64,000 nucleotides of DNA from Cardiocondyla obscurior. Lineage: Eukaryota; Arthropoda; Insecta; Hymenoptera; Formicidae. The notes below the pieces were generated by a model, which was not told the DNA's origin, searched no databases, and was given only the letters and a program-made list of their open reading frames with translations. Each line of letters starts with the position of its first letter. Within the stretch, counting starts at the first letter, position 1. The DNA lies in contig NC_091876.1 of NCBI RefSeq assembly GCF_019399895.1, positions 4,192,381 to 4,256,380 of the forward strand, read 5' to 3'. A program made the translations under genes and the position numbers. Shown here in pieces: positions 60,976 to 64,000 of the stretch.

Positions 60976-63411
60976 TGATTACGTTAATCGATAATCAAAG
61001 GCGCGCCTTCGCGAAACGAAGACTTTCTCTTTCGACGCCGGAAAAAAAATCTGAATGATAACTTACGATACTTGTCATCTTTCTCCCCGTGAGAAATATT
61101 TTAATAATAGCGATAAAATAATCAATTTAGATGCCAGATACGTAGTAATTATTTCGCTAATTGCGTTTTAATGAGTGCAAAAAAAAAAAAAAAATACTCA
61201 TTATAGAAGAAGCAAGTATAGATTTTAAATATATTCTTGATACACATGCGGAAATTTACCCAATCTCGGCAGCAACATAATTATTTTGAAGGGGAGAAAA
61301 GCGAACGGACATCGCCGTGATTCTCCGAACACACGTATTTCGGTACGTGAGCCGAATCGTAGGAGGAATCACAAATCCCCGTGAGAAAAATGGCAAATTC
61401 TACATTCCGATCTCGCGCAGAATACCCCCACGGTGGCATTATTCTCAATATCAATTCATCTCGTTTAATCTATAAGTGCATCGGAGTGTCTAGCGCGATA
61501 AATCGAATGTATTAGAATGTATTAGATCTTAAAAGTATACCGCAACGGTTATTCGGCTTGTTTAAGTCTGGCCGACTAGGTTTTGAGGAAAATATTTGGT
61601 TCGCGAGTCCAATAACACGATCTATTTGTCAAATAATCGTCAAGGCTGGCGGCGAAATCGATCAAACTGACCTTTGAAATGCCTGAAGACTATGGTAATA
61701 GCGAATTTCCATGATGGTTTGAACATTCGCGATGATTTAGCATTTAAACATGTAACTTATCGATTCAAAATGCAACCGCGGGAAAGACACGCGATGTAAT
61801 AAAACAACGTAGCTGGTGCGCGTCTGTCACCTGAAAATTTTCGGTATCAAGGCGAAGCGCTTTCATGAATAATTAATTAAATCGTCAGAATAAAGCTGAA
61901 TTAATGACGACAGTAATTATATGCATAATACGTGGTATGCATAATACAGAAATTTCGTATGATATAATGTGATCGTTTCAAGATCCGCGGATTTCGCGTC
62001 GTTTTGTTATTTTTATTGCAGGAACGTGTGCAACGTTAATTAAATCGTGATTTGAAAGAGACATCTTTCGTCGGAATTATCGGGAGCAGAATAAATATAC
62101 AATCGTTTAGATTTCGCCGTGACAATATTACAATACGCTTCCCCTTTACTCTCTCGTTTTTACATTTTCAAGAATAATTATTTTACATTGTCTAGTCAGA
62201 AGTGATATACATATAATGTTATTGTCACAGGATGCTCGTTATCGGTGCAGTTCCGCTGCATCACGTACTTGTTACGTCGAAGACAAAGGGAAAGCGTAAA
62301 GAAAGACTTTCAGAATGAAGGTACATAACTCTCGATATATAATTAATCAGCGCAATCGGAGCAATAAAAGTACGATATTTAACGGAAATATTTCTTTACG
62401 CGCTTTGTCTCAAAGTTTTTGATAAAGCGTCTCGAAATTATTCGCACGCTTTGAGACAATTAAAATTTTCCATTTTTAAAGCAATCTGCAAAGGTGAAAA
62501 GTGCTCGCGGTAACTTTGTCGCGGATATCTGTCTATTTAATGAGAAGGTCTTCCATTAATTAGAGGGTTATCTTTGAAAAATAGCCACCAAGTTTTTTTC
62601 TTTTTCTTTTTCGCCTTCTGCGAAAATTGTCAAATTGTTGTAACAGTATGGTTCCGAGAGATATAAAGTTTTTATATCACTTTTAAAAGCTGAAAGAATG
62701 TCGGAGGCTGGGTCGCGGCGCATAACGCATGAGTAGATAGAAGGCCGGCTACCTGTGGCTAATTCAGAAAAAGAATAGAAAAGAAGAGAGTGTTCTCCTC
62801 GCGCTTTTTAGGGTACATCTAAAAATACGGCTGGCGTACTTGTGGCAAAAAAAGGAAGCAAAAAGACGGAAACTCGTCCAACAAGAGCGGACCCGAATCG
62901 GAAATCGCATTCCACCCGGTCGGAATTGAGAAATAAAAAATGAGAGGATTCCTCGGCACGCATTTGCGAAGGTCGTACACATATCTATACGTAAGTACGC
63001 ACGTATATGATATTACATGATAACCGCTAATTGTTTACGTGTAAATTGGCATAACGTTAATTATGACACCATTAGGGAGCGTCGCAAACATAATTTACTA
63101 GGTGATCGAGGTACCATTTATCGCCTCCCAACGGCGGTCGCGAGGGCATATAATATTTCGAGTGCCCGCTAAAGTACGCTACATGTGCAATAAATAATAA
63201 TTTTATAAATGTCACGTTAACGAGTCAACGATAATTTAACTCTTACGAATATGTTTAGGAATATAATTAAAAATACAAAATTTCGCACGTTTCCAACAAA
63301 ACAAATTTTTATATTTGCTTATAAGAATACATGATTTTATAAATATTTTATAAACCTACTATAGGACCAGTTTACAATAAAATCTACCTCTACATTAAAT
63401 TTATTCTCGTC
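60976..63411. other. Gene-free stretch
   Basis: AT-rich, with an A-run at 61,180-61,194 and a short duplication (TATGCATAATAC twice, about 61,919-61,947). No coding sequence recognised. Confidence 0.6.
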
Positions 63412-63656
63412 ATAATGTCCAATATAATACTCATTATAATATTCATTTATTATTAAAACAATTATATAGTAAATGGACATTGAAACCGTTATGAAAAAGA
63501 CATTATTTACACATTACTGATTAAAAATAGAAATTTTTTACACAACAAATTAAAATAACAATTGATTGCTGTAAATACCTTTGTCATATAACTGATGCTT
63601 TATGTAACTTTTTTACACTCAACAATGTCTTGTTATTAAATGTCTATATGGACATT
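63412..63656. mobile_element. Possible MITE-like AT-rich element
   Basis: About 245 bp of AT-rich DNA bounded by ATAATGTCCAATAT (63,412) and its near inverse ATATGGACATTAT (63,644-63,656), differing by one base gap. GGACATT also recurs inside (about 63,475). No clear target-site duplication and no coding capacity, so the case is weak. Confidence 0.3.
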
Positions 63657-64000
63657 ATTTTATTAATTATCTTTACGCTTGAAATAAGAAAAAATAGAAG
63701 TGATAAGAAATAAAAATGAGAAAATCTACGGTACACGCAGATGCATCTCGTTAACAATTGTGTTGTATGTAGACAATAGTGTCGTTTATTTGCTCGAAAT
63801 ATCACATCGCGCCACCCAGACTTTCTCGTGAGCATTTCGCACGCACACGCGGTCACCGAGAATTATCAGGATAAGACGCGATGAATGGTATTCTCATTAA
63901 CCGACTTCTCACGCGCTTCCGCGATGGCGTCAGATGTTCCGCATGTTGCGCCGATCGGTCGCGGGCCGCGTGTCGCCCGATGATATCGAGTTGATATATT

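Overview
The window looks like arthropod nuclear DNA, most likely Hymenoptera and perhaps an ant. It has short AT-rich introns with T-rich acceptors, many poly-A/T tracts, no obvious CpG depletion and long non-coding stretches. The species assignment is inferred from composition and gene structure only.

One protein-coding gene can be reconstructed with confidence. It lies on the minus strand and reads from an ATG at 54,371 down to a TAA at 28,302. I stitched 49 coding exons by reading splice sites and phases by eye. The lengths sum to 12,273 nt, an exact multiple of three, giving about 4,090 residues with no internal stop. The product is a full-length subfamily-A ABC transporter (ABCA). In order it has TM1, an exceptionally large first extracellular domain of about 2,570 residues, TM2-6, NBD1, a linker, TM7, a compact second extracellular domain, TM8-12, NBD2 and a C-terminal tail. 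The N-terminus and the first cysteine block (CQFPARSMP, then LLPF and CSVGNPC) resemble the ABCA1/A2/A7/A12/A13 group. The giant ectodomain recalls vertebrate ABCA12/ABCA13. Both nucleotide-binding domains keep Walker A, Q-loop, signature, Walker B glutamate and H-loop, so the protein should be a working ATPase and probably a lipid exporter or floppase.

Layout: 1-28.3 kb has no recognisable gene. It holds GC-rich and AT-rich blocks, simple repeats, a three-copy diverged repeat at 21.3-23.4 kb and two copies of a splice-flanked mini-exon-like element (6.0 and 24.0 kb). The ABCA gene fills 28.3-54.4 kb, with its last exon isolated by a 4.5-kb intron. Intron 13 (49.4-50.3 kb) carries two more mini-exon-like elements, opposite to the gene. 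From 54.4 to 64 kb lie the presumed promoter and upstream flank: a GC-rich block at 60.3-61.0 kb, a (GGC)n run and a possible MITE near 63.5 kb.

The two most unusual things are the giant ABCA ectodomain, built from repeated paired-cysteine modules, and the plus-strand family of four homologous elements. Each of these looks like an acceptor plus a 38-50-nt exon plus a donor.
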